DNA of 24,048 bases from Planctomycetota bacterium (lineage in GTDB: Bacteria > Planctomycetota > Planctomycetia > Planctomycetales > Planctomycetaceae): the NCBI GenBank assembly GCA_024278285.1, contig JAJRTM010000776.1, positions 1 through 24,048 on the forward strand. Direction: 5' to 3'. The notes under the pieces were generated by a model. That model was not told the origin of the DNA and made no database searches. It worked only from the letters and a program-made list of their open reading frames with translations. Positions 1 through 7,131 of this stretch are shown piece by piece (position 1 is the stretch's first letter; the number at the start of each line of letters is the position of its first letter). Made by a program: the position numbers and the translations under genes.

Positions 1-70
1 ATCGTCTGACGTCCCCTGATTGAACCGTCAATATTCATCCAAATATGGCTGCCTAAAACAAAAGGAAAGT

Positions 71-101
71 TGAGAAGCCAGGCGAAATTTGCCTGCTCCT
101 C
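71..101. other. Imperfect stem-loop near the left edge
   Basis: CAGGC at 80-84 region pairs with GCCTG at 91-95 around a short AT-rich loop, with an outer TGAG/CTCA pair. The rest of positions 1-192 shows no convincing gene. The function is unknown; it could be a transcription end for a gene outside the window. Confidence 0.25.
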
Positions 102-192
102 AGATATTATTCTGGTTCTCATACAGCCAGTGAGTCACGGCAGGCTGAACACAGCCGATGTCGCCTGGCTTCGCTTCCCAAATGGGAAGGAG

Positions 193-222
193 TGAAACGG
201 GTCGTCAGGGCAACCCGTTTCA
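193..222 (-). terminator. Perfect 10-bp stem-loop after the small orphan gene
   Basis: TGAAACGGGT (193-202) and ACCCGTTTCA (213-222) are perfect inverted repeats around a 10-nt loop. It starts 14 nt beyond the stop of the minus-strand gene at 236-499, so it is placed as a terminator. No T-run follows on the minus strand, so it may instead stabilise the mRNA 3' end or need a factor. Confidence 0.4.
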
Positions 223-235
223 AACAAACTCAAAA

Positions 236-499
236 CTATTTGTTCTCCTTCTGACTGTTTGATTCGGTATTTAAAATGAATTCCCAGGCTTGCTTGGTGA
301 GCAAACTAACAAGAGGAAGATCATCACGACCGAAACTGTTAGTCGATTTCCAATCATCGCCCTGCTTGTAGGAACGCTGAAGCGTTACCTTGTAGAACGA
401 TTTTCCAGTATCATCCGAAACATTTTCGAAGATGCTGGCAGTGATGCCGCGAAGTCGGAATGACTTTACGGGCTTGTTGGAATCAGTTTTATCTGACAT
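236..499 (-). CDS. Small orphan protein (87 aa)
   Basis: I do not recognise a named family. The 87-residue protein is soluble, with no signal peptide or membrane segment. Its core (about residues 13-75) alternates beta-like strands with conserved-looking aromatic and basic positions (FRLRGITASIF, VTLQRSYKQGDDW) and ends in a predicted helix (LLTKQAWEFIL) and a polar tail. The ATG at 497-499 is preferred because residues coded upstream of it lack the compositional character of the core; the open frame itself extends to 670. No clear Shine-Dalgarno is present. It lies downstream of the replication-relaxation gene on the same strand, separated by about 240 nt, so it may belong to the same accessory element. 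The stop codon is TAG. Confidence 0.65.
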   Translation of the reverse strand: MSDKTDSNKPVKSFRLRGITASIFENVSDDTGKSFYKVTLQRSYKQGDDWKSTNSFGRDDLPLVSLLTKQAWEFILNTESNSQKENK

Positions 500-738
500 A
501 GTAAAAAGGGGAACAAAACTAAAAGGGGATGACTCTACCATAGAAGTTGAGCCATCACAAAATCCCACACCCTGCCGATGTGACCATGTCTGCCCCTGAG
601 CAGATGGGTCACAATCAACAGCGGTTTGGTGTGGTCGCATCAAATCGATCATTGTACTTGGGCTTTGCATCCAATCTCTTTACAGATTACGTCGGCTCAA
701 AAGGTTTTCTATTTCATTCCGGGATCAGAACAGACCAG

Positions 739-1590
739 CTACGCTGGTTTGACGATTGAACCTCGTTCGCCTTTGTGATTCCAAGTGATTTTTCCGTGTA
801 AAAACGATTCGGGGGTCAATTCGTGCTGGTCGATGCAGAGCCATAAATCGGGGCGTGGCTTTTTCCTGATTTTCTCTGCCGTCGTTTGAGAGCGGTAAGA
901 TGTGGTTGTGACGAAGAGAACCTTGAAATTATCGAGCGTTGTTTCCGGGAAATGCTTGCGGTGCAGATTGCGATTTGCCAGTTCTGCATACCCCTTGGTC
1001 TTCCGGGCAGCGACCTGATTTGGTGAACTGGTGCCTAAATCCTGTTCCAGATAAAAGACTTTTTTGTGACCACGCAGTGACAATACAAAAGCTGCATCGG
1101 GTGAACAGGAGAGTGGGGGATTCTGATTCAGTTTAGTATGCAGGTAGAATTGATCATTTTCATGGTCTGCTTTATTGGCAGTTTCCCATTCATTCACCCA
1201 GCGTTCCAGCTTCACTTCGTCCTGCAATGCGATTGCCTGTTCGATCACAATGCGAGTTTCGATGATGGCATACCAATGATTCAGATGATCGACACGGGGA
1301 TGCCGGGGTTTTGTGGCGAGAAAATGCTCATCATCAAACCAGGACGCGAGCAGTTCTGTTCCTTTTTTAGTCAGATAATAAACGGGTGCTGCTCCAAACT
1401 TTCCAGGCAATGCAACCGGTACCCGGTGCCTGAAAAGATAATCGTCCTGCCGAAGTTTCATGATTCGGCGACGAAGTGAACGGCCTGAAACCAGATGAGG
1501 GGCGCAAAGTCGTTGAATTTGTTCCCGAGTCAGGACGTAATATTTGGCAAGCAATGCCAGAATCTGAATATCATTTTCAGTAACAATCAT
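739..1590 (-). CDS. Replication-relaxation family winged-helix protein
   Basis: The 283-residue protein resembles the Replic_Relax family (plasmid and integrative-element proteins). An N-terminal winged helix-turn-helix spans about residues 5-78: a helical segment (NDIQILALLAKYYVLTREQI), a recognition-helix region rich in arginine (GRSLRRRIMKL), and a wing ending in PVYYLTKKG. The C-terminal half carries the family-like core of a PDA strand followed by FYLEQDLGT, which resembles a nuclease-type acidic cluster. I do not claim catalysis. The start was chosen at 1590 because GGAG lies 6 nt upstream; the ATG at 1593 is in the same frame and only 3 nt from that site. The open frame continues to 1665, but that part looks non-coding. 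In such elements this protein is usually linked to plasmid replication or mobilisation, which suits the ATPase and recombinase further right. Confidence 0.75.
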   Translation of the reverse strand: MIVTENDIQILALLAKYYVLTREQIQRLCAPHLVSGRSLRRRIMKLRQDDYLFRHRVPVALPGKFGAAPVYYLTKKGTELLASWFDDEHFLATKPRHPRVDHLNHWYAIIETRIVIEQAIALQDEVKLERWVNEWETANKADHENDQFYLHTKLNQNPPLSCSPDAAFVLSLRGHKKVFYLEQDLGTSSPNQVAARKTKGYAELANRNLHRKHFPETTLDNFKVLFVTTTSYRSQTTAEKIRKKPRPDLWLCIDQHELTPESFLHGKITWNHKGERGSIVKPA

Positions 1591-1680
1591 CATCAACTCC
1601 AGTGATCGTGCAGCATTCGCTGCCTTGAAACTGCGGTAGCAGAAAGTGAAAAACACTTTTTGCAATAAAAGATGTCGCAG

Positions 1681-1723
1681 AAAAAAAGTACCGAGCGATA
1701 CTCCGAAAGGTGGAGTGCTCGGT
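1681..1723 (-). terminator. Intrinsic terminator or attenuator upstream of the replication-relaxation gene
   Basis: Read on the minus strand, ACCGAGC (1723-1717) and GGAGT/ACTCC arms form a 12-bp stem with a 3-nt bulge (arms 1690-1696, 1700-1704, 1712-1716, 1717-1723). A T-run (TTTTTTT, 1687-1681) follows closely. It lies about 90 nt before the replication-relaxation start and about 325 nt beyond the CHAT gene stop. It may insulate the two genes or act as a leader attenuator. Confidence 0.6.
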
Positions 1724-2047
1724 AAAACGATCCCGAAGGATGAAAATTACAACCAGGCAAAATCTCTTCACAGTCTTGCGACCGGAACGGAGAAGCTGTC
1801 AACTGGAGGCAACCTCGAAAGGTCGATATGTCATTTGTACCCAATTGGCAGAAATTGTCAAGAACATTTTTCCATATTTTTGTTTCAATTAATTTTTGAA
1901 AGTGAACGATATCGCCGAAGAATCACAGACTGCAATAATCCCAAGCTCATGTCTCGTCACTATGGATTAAGTTCCTGTGATTATTTATTGACGTGGTATT
2001 TAGCAAGCGGAGAAATTTTCAAACGGAGCTAGGCCCTGGGATATTCA
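1724..2047. other. Intergenic region without a supported gene
   Basis: This stretch separates the CHAT-hydrolase gene from the terminator. Open frames on both strands are short and have no recognisable protein character. An 8-bp inverted repeat (AATCACAG 1921-1928, CTGTGATT 1975-1982) with a 46-nt spacer is the only structure noted and may be chance. Confidence 0.5.
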
Positions 2048-4033
2048 TCAAGGTTTGAATTGCCAGTATGATGGTTCCTCACCATTTGCTCGCTCAATTC
2101 CGAAACGATCATTTGGGGCATGATTATGTGCCAGCAAGTAATATATATCAGCCAATATGGGCCGAGCACCAGCGAAATAGCCATGGCCCAGATAAGATAG
2201 ATCAACAAATGTTGAATCAATTGTGTCCACCCCCTTCACGATTGTGAAGGGGGGGGCGAAGCCCGCTCGGATGTTGTCGTGAAGTGCATGCGAAAGTGCC
2301 AATGCCCGGTCTTTTTGGGAAACGTACATGGTGGTTCTAGCTGAAGTTTTTCGATACGCATTCGCGTTATGGCGGAATAGGTGCGAGTTTAGGTCTGGCG
2401 CAGCGAGAACCACGTTGTCGAAAAGCCTCGATTCTTCGTTGTGAGCTAATGCCATCAAGGCGCGTAATAAGCCACGGTTTCCCATACTATGGGCAATCAC
2501 ATGGATCCGTTCTGCTCCCGAATACCTGGCAAAATCATGTAGAAATTCTGTCAAGTGCATTTCACTGGCGACAATTCGTTCCTCATCCACCATATACGTA
2601 TCAAGGCGACCCATTGATGGCCAACTGAAAAATGCTGCCGCACACGGTATGTTGATGTCCATGCAAAGTTGAGCCGCTTGGGTCGCAGCTTCTTCGAAAT
2701 TCACGTTATATCCATGAATAAAAATAAGACCATGCTTCTGGGTAGGCTCCAATTGATTTAAGTGTTTTTGAGTAGATTTATAGAAGTCCTTTCGAGTGAG
2801 TTCCTGTTGGTCTAGCAGGCACGGTTCTTGTGTTCGATTGTTTGTGGTCACTAACAGTTTGATGAAACGCACGAAACTCGCCCAGACTCCATCGTTTGGC
2901 GAACCAATTCTGTGATATTTGGGAATGCCTACATAGCAGTGACCATAATGGATATGATCGTCAACTTCATCACCGTATCGAATCAATTGGTTATTGGCAA
3001 TGATTGGTTTCCGATTTGTTCCAAACCATAAAGGAACCTTTTTCTCCTTTTGAAGCTCATCGCTTATATCTGTTGGTAAATCCTCAGATTGTGATTCGAA
3101 CAACGAAAATGTCCGTACTGGACGTACCGTGTCCACACCGCAATCATTCTCTTCTGTTTCATGCAGTCGATCTCCAGGCACCTTCGGTGTAAACGCAATT
3201 GTTTCTGTTTGAGTTTTCAGTCGCGGCACTGCAAAATCTGGGAGTCCACTCAATTGAATCTGATTGCAAGCCCACTTAAAACATTTAAGATAATCATCCC
3301 CATATGCCATTGCACGATAAAAACCAAGGCTGAATTTGAGTGCATCCTCATCACCAATCTCTCGATTCATTCCAACAACGAATTTGACTGAGCAACAAAT
3401 CTTTTCAGCGAGGGCTTCAGAATAACAAGCGTTTAACACTACGCACTCGGGACCTTCTGTCGAAAGCAACTGAAATAGCTCGGCGAGTGTATCCCCGTTT
3501 ACCAACATTTTTTCAGCTTGTGTAGAATCGGTCAGGACAATCTCGCCATCAGGGCTCCCGTGGGCACTAAAATGCACAACTGTTGGTTTTGTTTGTCGAA
3601 GATACTTTGTTAAATCATCAGTGGTCACCGCCTTCTGTATTTCCAAATGAATTGAATTTGCGACACCAGCCTCTTTAAGCTCTTCTTGGATAGATATGAA
3701 TTCGGTATCAATTGCGAGCTGGCTTGTTTGCATCGGATTGGCAGAAAGAAAGAGAATCGTACGTTCCGGAATGTGAAGTTTTGGGTCAGGGAGTAATTTA
3801 ACTTTAGGCACCTCGCTTTGCTGAAGCTGCATCTCTTTAATCGCAACTTCCAATGCAGTTAATCCTGGAGGATCATGTTTCTGTGCGAGATGAACAAGTT
3901 CCAAAGCCCGCTGGCGAAGCATGAGATGTGGGCTTGGAGCATGCTCCCGTACAAGTCCCATACGTGACAATACTTGGCTAAACTGAGTAGGAGTGCATCG
4001 GGAGAGGGCATCAACCATTTCTTGGGGCGTCAT
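2048..4033 (-). CDS. CHAT protease fused to DUF900-type alpha/beta hydrolase
   Basis: The 661-residue protein has three parts. Residues 1-68 form a small helical domain (RQRALELVHLAQ...LTALEVAI) resembling the effector-associated adaptor domains at the N-termini of bacterial CHAT and TIR proteins. Residues about 92-275 are a caspase-like CHAT domain, with His158 in VVHFSAHG and Cys203 in VVLNACYS, both catalytic motifs intact. Residues about 335-635 are an alpha/beta hydrolase of the DUF900 type: HGYN at 440-443, nucleophile Ser516 in AHSMGN, a candidate acid at Asp547 or Asp575, and His618 in LGHGYF. The start is the ATG at 4031-4033; no Shine-Dalgarno is evident. It is divergent from the HD gene across a 214-bp shared control region. 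Inference: an infection-triggered protease/lipase effector, autoprocessed or regulated through the adaptor. A housekeeping esterase is unlikely given the fusion. A 10-bp perfect palindrome lies inside the hydrolase part. Confidence 0.85.
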   Translation of the reverse strand: MTPQEMVDALSRCTPTQFSQVLSRMGLVREHAPSPHLMLRQRALELVHLAQKHDPPGLTALEVAIKEMQLQQSEVPKVKLLPDPKLHIPERTILFLSANPMQTSQLAIDTEFISIQEELKEAGVANSIHLEIQKAVTTDDLTKYLRQTKPTVVHFSAHGSPDGEIVLTDSTQAEKMLVNGDTLAELFQLLSTEGPECVVLNACYSEALAEKICCSVKFVVGMNREIGDEDALKFSLGFYRAMAYGDDYLKCFKWACNQIQLSGLPDFAVPRLKTQTETIAFTPKVPGDRLHETEENDCGVDTVRPVRTFSLFESQSEDLPTDISDELQKEKKVPLWFGTNRKPIIANNQLIRYGDEVDDHIHYGHCYVGIPKYHRIGSPNDGVWASFVRFIKLLVTTNNRTQEPCLLDQQELTRKDFYKSTQKHLNQLEPTQKHGLIFIHGYNVNFEEAATQAAQLCMDINIPCAAAFFSWPSMGRLDTYMVDEERIVASEMHLTEFLHDFARYSGAERIHVIAHSMGNRGLLRALMALAHNEESRLFDNVVLAAPDLNSHLFRHNANAYRKTSARTTMYVSQKDRALALSHALHDNIRAGFAPPFTIVKGVDTIDSTFVDLSYLGHGYFAGARPILADIYYLLAHNHAPNDRFGIERANGEEPSYWQFKP

Positions 4034-4086
4034 AATAATTGATTCTTTAAATAGTACTCATGTTTGGCTTATGAATTGAATTCACC

Positions 4087-4116
4087 TGACTAAACACAGT
4101 TATTTCCCATTAGTCA
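4087..4116. promoter_or_regulatory. Candidate operator: inverted repeat in the divergent control region
   Basis: TGACTAA (4087-4093) and TTAGTCA (4110-4116) are perfect 7-bp inverted arms separated by 16 bp. The arms coincide with the -35 and -10 boxes of the candidate CHAT promoter, as expected for a repressor site. The nearby winged-helix gene at 6047-6397 is a possible partner, but nothing in the sequence proves this. Confidence 0.4.
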
Positions 4117-4117
4117 A
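4089..4117 (-). promoter_or_regulatory. Candidate sigma70-like promoter for the CHAT gene
   Basis: Minus strand: TTGACT (4117-4112), a 17-nt spacer, then TTTAGT (4094-4089). The -35 matches consensus at five of six positions and the -10 at four. It would give a leader of roughly 50 nt before the ATG at 4033. Confidence 0.4.
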
Positions 4118-4119
4118 CA

Positions 4120-4139
4120 TTGCAGATCTCTTTGCAGAT
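4120..4139 (+). repeat. Direct repeat TTGCAGAT, 12-bp period
   Basis: TTGCAGAT occurs at 4120-4127 and 4132-4139. The 12-bp period places both copies near the same face of the helix, upstream of the candidate HD-gene promoter. It could be an activator or second repressor site. Confidence 0.3.
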
Positions 4140-4144
4140 ATAAC

Positions 4145-4172
4145 TTGCGGAATCATGAAGTGATTGTACAAT
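4145..4172 (+). promoter_or_regulatory. Candidate promoter for the HD-ISOCOT gene
   Basis: TTGCGG (4145-4150), a 16-nt spacer, then TACAAT (4167-4172). The -10 is good and the -35 weak, consistent with an activated or regulated promoter. The ATG follows about 75 nt downstream. Confidence 0.35.
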
Positions 4173-4247
4173 CAGCCTGTTCGAGTTTCCATAGGGTGTA
4201 GGAAGCCTCAAGGAAAACCATCGTAAAACTGGTAAGGAGATCACACG

Positions 4248-4778
4248 ATGACTGAGTCTCGTAGTCTGAATGAGCAACTTCAAAAAGATGAAAAATGCGT
4301 AAGGCTAGTTGAGCAAGCGAAAGATCTTGCAATAAGCCTTTTTAGGGAAAAACTCAATGATGAAAATGACGGGTACACCGTTGACCCCTTTCTGAACGGA
4401 TCTATCTCCGAACGATCTGATCGTATTGAAGATTTCGCGAATCAGTTAATTTATCTACCCAATGAAAATGAACAAGCTCATACACCTGAAACAACTGAAA
4501 CACCTAATGTCTGTTTTAGTTTTAATCCAAGACCTGAAGAGTCCATGTACTTGCTCGCTGCTATTTGGTTACATGATATCGGACTTGTTAACGGTTTACC
4601 TGGAATGAGAGATGGTGAACCAACCTCAAAATGTTGGGAGTTGAGGCGGAAAATACATCATGAGCGAGCCAGAGATTTCATAATGAATTTTTGGGGCAAA
4701 GAGTCTGATTGGGATGAAGAGCAAAAAAAGATTTTGGGCACGATTTGCCTTTTTCACCGACGGAAAAAAAAAACTTGA
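4248..4778 (+). CDS. HD-domain protein, N-terminal part (frame ends just after an A10 tract)
   Basis: This 176-residue frame holds most of an HD-superfamily phosphohydrolase-like domain of the type found in conflict-system proteins. It has the HD doublet His109-Asp110 in IWLHDIG, HHERA at 137-141, and FHR at 169-171. It stops at a TGA immediately after ten A residues (4764-4773). With nine A residues the frame would run directly into the downstream frame and give one 616-residue protein; the conserved ADA motif of the HD domain lies there. The start is well supported by AAGGAG about 8 nt upstream of the ATG. The first metal-binding His expected near residues 45-58 is not obvious (that stretch reads DPFLNGSISERSDRIEDF), so catalysis is uncertain. 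Either this is a frameshifted gene, a sequencing error in a homopolymer, or a programmed slippage site. Confidence 0.75.
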   Translation: MTESRSLNEQLQKDEKCVRLVEQAKDLAISLFREKLNDENDGYTVDPFLNGSISERSDRIEDFANQLIYLPNENEQAHTPETTETPNVCFSFNPRPEESMYLLAAIWLHDIGLVNGLPGMRDGEPTSKCWELRRKIHHERARDFIMNFWGKESDWDEEQKKILGTICLFHRRKKKT

Positions 4779-6099
4779 AGACCTCGAAAAGACTGACAGA
4801 TCTGGCAATGTTCGCATGCGGGAACTCGCAGCCATATTACGACTGGCTGATGCATGCCAATACAAATCACATCGTGCACCTGGTAACTTAAAGAATCTTT
4901 TAAATGGTCAAATGGCAGAAGGAATCCCAGGATGGAAGCTTGAGCAATTGGTATCTGAAATTCAATTAGTCCAAGCTAGCAAAAATATTATTATCTATTG
5001 CGATATTCCTGGAACGGCGAGTACATTCGGTACAGCCGAAATAAATTTCAAACCGATTCTTGATCATTTTGAGGGGAGCCTCCGTGATGAATTAGTCCGA
5101 TCACAGCGAGTTCTTCAATACTACTCTAATCTTGCTGTTCGAGATGTGCAGTTGGAAATAAATATAGCAAGTGGCCTTGGTGATCTTCAGGTCCAGCAAA
5201 GGATTTTGGAAATTTGGCCATATATTCTCAACATGAGCCCATCGGCATCAGAATTCGCTTGTATTCTAGCAACAATCATACAGGCACACATTCGCTTGCA
5301 TACGGAGTACAAAAAAAGTGAGATTGAGTCAATCTTACAATATGCATCAGATTTGAATCCTTTCAATTACCTGGTTGGACTACTGTTCCAAGAAGTGAAG
5401 CAGTATCTTGATTCCAAGGGAGATATAGATTTGTATTTAGAGAATTTTTTGGAAGATCGAATAAAGGGCTGTGAAGAAGTTGTTCGACATGCAACACACC
5501 AACTATTAACTTCCCAAGGCGATAACAGCATTGATCCCACTGACGTGATTATCATTTACGGCTATTCTCATAATGTTATGCAGTTTCTTGTGCGGCAAGG
5601 CCAATTTGACCGCAAGGTTATTGTCGTCCGGTGTTCACGCAAGAAACAATTCGGGCAAAATGACTATGACTATAAATATGAATCTGATTATGTTAATAAA
5701 ACACTTGATGAACATGGAATGAAGTCCGATAGTCGCGAAATCCATCTAGCCGAATTAGATAGTGAGTTGCTGATGCTCGCAGAACAAGGTGTGCGTCCTG
5801 TGTTTCTCGTGGGGACTCGCGGGGTATACAACGATTCCGAAAAACGGATTGCGTTATCGTCTCTCGTAAATCTTAATGTTGCAAGGACAGTTCGCTATTA
5901 TGGAGGTAAGGTCTATGTCTTTGCCGAATCTGGAAAATATCATCCAAACTGGAGTTCGAGCCTCCCATGGACTGAGAATTCTTACGGCCTCAATCAGATC
6001 GACAGCTTGAAAGAGGGCGAGCACTTCGACTTGCTTATTATGCCTACTAACCCCGACGTGCAGGAAACTCTGGTAGACCATCCACATCGCTATCAATGA
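4714..6099 (+). CDS. HD-domain C-terminal part fused to an eIF2B-like (ISOCOT) domain
   Basis: This is the continuation of the HD protein in the next frame. Genuine coding probably begins after the A10 tract (from about 4774); the ATG at 4714 lies inside the N-terminal frame and is probably not used. Residues 35-50 (RMRELAAILRLADACQ) supply the last HD-domain motif, with Asp46 as metal ligand. About 60-265 is a helical/mixed linker region. About 275-445 resembles the Rossmann-like domain of eIF2B-alpha/ribose-1,5-bisphosphate isomerase proteins: TDVIIIYGYSHNV, KVIVVRCSRK, a variable loop, IHLAELDSEL, RPVFLVGTRGVYND, and GKVYVFAESGKYH. That family binds phosphorylated sugars or nucleotides. 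Inference: a ligand-sensing module attached to an HD nucleotide hydrolase. The gene overlaps the convergent winged-helix gene by 53 nt. The stop is TGA. Confidence 0.7.
   Translation: MKSKKRFWARFAFFTDGKKKLEDLEKTDRSGNVRMRELAAILRLADACQYKSHRAPGNLKNLLNGQMAEGIPGWKLEQLVSEIQLVQASKNIIIYCDIPGTASTFGTAEINFKPILDHFEGSLRDELVRSQRVLQYYSNLAVRDVQLEINIASGLGDLQVQQRILEIWPYILNMSPSASEFACILATIIQAHIRLHTEYKKSEIESILQYASDLNPFNYLVGLLFQEVKQYLDSKGDIDLYLENFLEDRIKGCEEVVRHATHQLLTSQGDNSIDPTDVIIIYGYSHNVMQFLVRQGQFDRKVIVVRCSRKKQFGQNDYDYKYESDYVNKTLDEHGMKSDSREIHLAELDSELLMLAEQGVRPVFLVGTRGVYNDSEKRIALSSLVNLNVARTVRYYGGKVYVFAESGKYHPNWSSSLPWTENSYGLNQIDSLKEGEHFDLLIMPTNPDVQETLVDHPHRYQ
4764..4773 (+). other. A10 homopolymer at the frame junction
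   Basis: Ten consecutive A residues lie exactly where the HD reading frame is lost. Deleting one A (or adding two) restores a continuous 616-residue frame. Runs of nine or more A are known sites of RNA polymerase slippage, so a mixture of products is possible. A homopolymer sequencing error would look the same. Confidence 0.85.
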
Positions 6100-6397
6100 G
6101 TAACGACTCGATAGCTGCCTGAAGTTCTACGTCCCAGCAGTTGACATTGTATCGATACTGAAGACTAAGCAGTGGTTCCTCAGCGAGGATATCCAGTATT
6201 TCAAGCTGTCGACACATTGTACGTACATAGTTCACCGGAACTCGAATCGCATGTGAGATTGTGCTTACGTCTGTCGCTTGATTTCGATGCTCGAAAAGCC
6301 AAGCGGTGAGTTTGTATGCAGCTTTGGTACTTAGACGTCGCTTGCTATCCAATACAAACTTGGGAAGCCGTTCAGAATTTGAGAAGTGAGAAGACAT
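6047..6397 (-). CDS. Winged-helix DNA-binding protein
   Basis: From the ATG at 6395-6397 the product is 116 residues. Residues about 20-90 look like a winged helix of the Rrf2-like or MarR-like sort: LSTKAAYKLTAWLFEH, then a helix-turn-helix (TDVSTISHAIRVPVNYVRTMCRQLE), then ILDILAEEP and a QYRYN wing strand. No cysteine cluster typical of Fe-S Rrf2 proteins is present. The open frame extends to 6562 with a TTG codon, and an ATG at 6496 is possible, but that upstream part has AT-rich, non-protein-like composition; AAGG abuts the chosen ATG. It is convergent with the HD-ISOCOT gene and overlaps its end by 53 nt. A role as regulator of the CHAT/HD divergent promoters is an inference from position. 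Confidence 0.6.
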   Translation of the reverse strand: MSSHFSNSERLPKFVLDSKRRLSTKAAYKLTAWLFEHRNQATDVSTISHAIRVPVNYVRTMCRQLEILDILAEEPLLSLQYRYNVNCWDVELQAAIESLLIDSDVDGLPEFPARRG

Positions 6398-6778
6398 CCT
6401 TGTCCAATCGGAATCAGTAACATAGCAGCAGTTTATCGATACTGCCGATTTAGTTGATAAAAAGTGAGCAGAACTATGATTAGGATAGGAAAACATGTCA
6501 AGCGGAAAATTACTATAATTCACGGTAGATTTCTTGTTTTCAAGAAGATTTTCAGAGTTCAAGCAATGCTACAGTCAATTTTCCAGCGACAAAAGGGAGG
6601 AGCCGTTTAGACTTGAGGAGCTTTTTCGCTCTTTCACTTTTGTCAGTATTGATGATCGTAACGTGAAAAGGCGAGTCAAGATCGCACTTGGCGATAGGAA
6701 TGAAGGTAAGTAAGCCATGAAATTCTGTCATTGTTTGTCACTCATATATTCTGTCGTGCGATGGGTTGCGAGGGTGAT

Positions 6779-6920
6779 AACCCTGGCATTAGAGATGGAA
6801 TCGTGGGGTGGAACGACCGACCAATTGTGGGCAAACCAGTGTGAGAATCGAGCACTGGCAACCACTCTACCCGCATCTATAATGCCAGGGTTTGATGAGG
6901 CACGAATTCAAATCCCTGGC
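6779..6920. repeat. Competing inverted repeats sharing GCCAGGG
   Basis: AACCCTGGCATTA (6779-6791) is the exact complement of TAATGCCAGGGTT (6880-6892). The same GCCAGGG (6884-6890) can also pair with CCCTGGC at 6914-6920. Between them CCAGTG and CACTGG form a further small hairpin near 6838-6860. The two GCCAGGG pairings exclude each other, as in switch-like RNAs. Confidence 0.5.
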
Positions 6921-7014
6921 GACCCCTAAACGGCTGGGTGGGAACAACTTACGAAACACTCAGGGTGTCCGGCCCCACGACCCCTCCCGGACATACCTTG
7001 GCCCCCTCTCCCGG

Positions 7015-7048
7015 ACAGGCATTCGCCTGTTTGTGCCCGCACTGCGGG
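7015..7048. repeat. Double-hairpin repeat, copy A
   Basis: ACAGGC-ATTC-GCCTGT (7015-7030), then TTGTG, then CCCGC-ACT-GCGGG (7036-7048). The first hairpin and the linker recur in copy B with compensatory base changes in the stem. Similarity continues weakly downstream (GCGGCGGC and CATAAATTCAA versus CATAATTCAA). Confidence 0.55.
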
Positions 7049-7117
7049 TTTGATATTGCGGCGGCTAAAGACCGTAATACACATAAATTCAACCAGTTCA
7101 ACCGGGCCCCTCGGCTT

Positions 7118-7131
7118 CTAAAACGGTCGGT
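7118..7131. repeat. Dispersed motif CTAAAACGGTCGGT, left copy
   Basis: This matches CTAAAACCGGTCGGT at 13902-13916 with one base missing, in the same orientation. The two copies flank the block from the 7470 gene to the ATPase operon promoter. Confidence 0.3.

Noticed and set aside
1646..2032. 128-residue plus-strand open frame
   Set aside because: Basic, low-information composition, no ribosome binding site, and it passes through the terminator stem.
6901..6928. tRNA-like 3' end (TTCAAATCC then GACCCC)
   Set aside because: The T-stem does not pair and no D-arm, anticodon arm or matching 5' acceptor could be arranged.
6717..6929. 70-residue open frame in the gene-poor region
   Set aside because: It runs through the inverted repeats, has no recognisable protein pattern and only a poorly spaced AAGG before its ATG.
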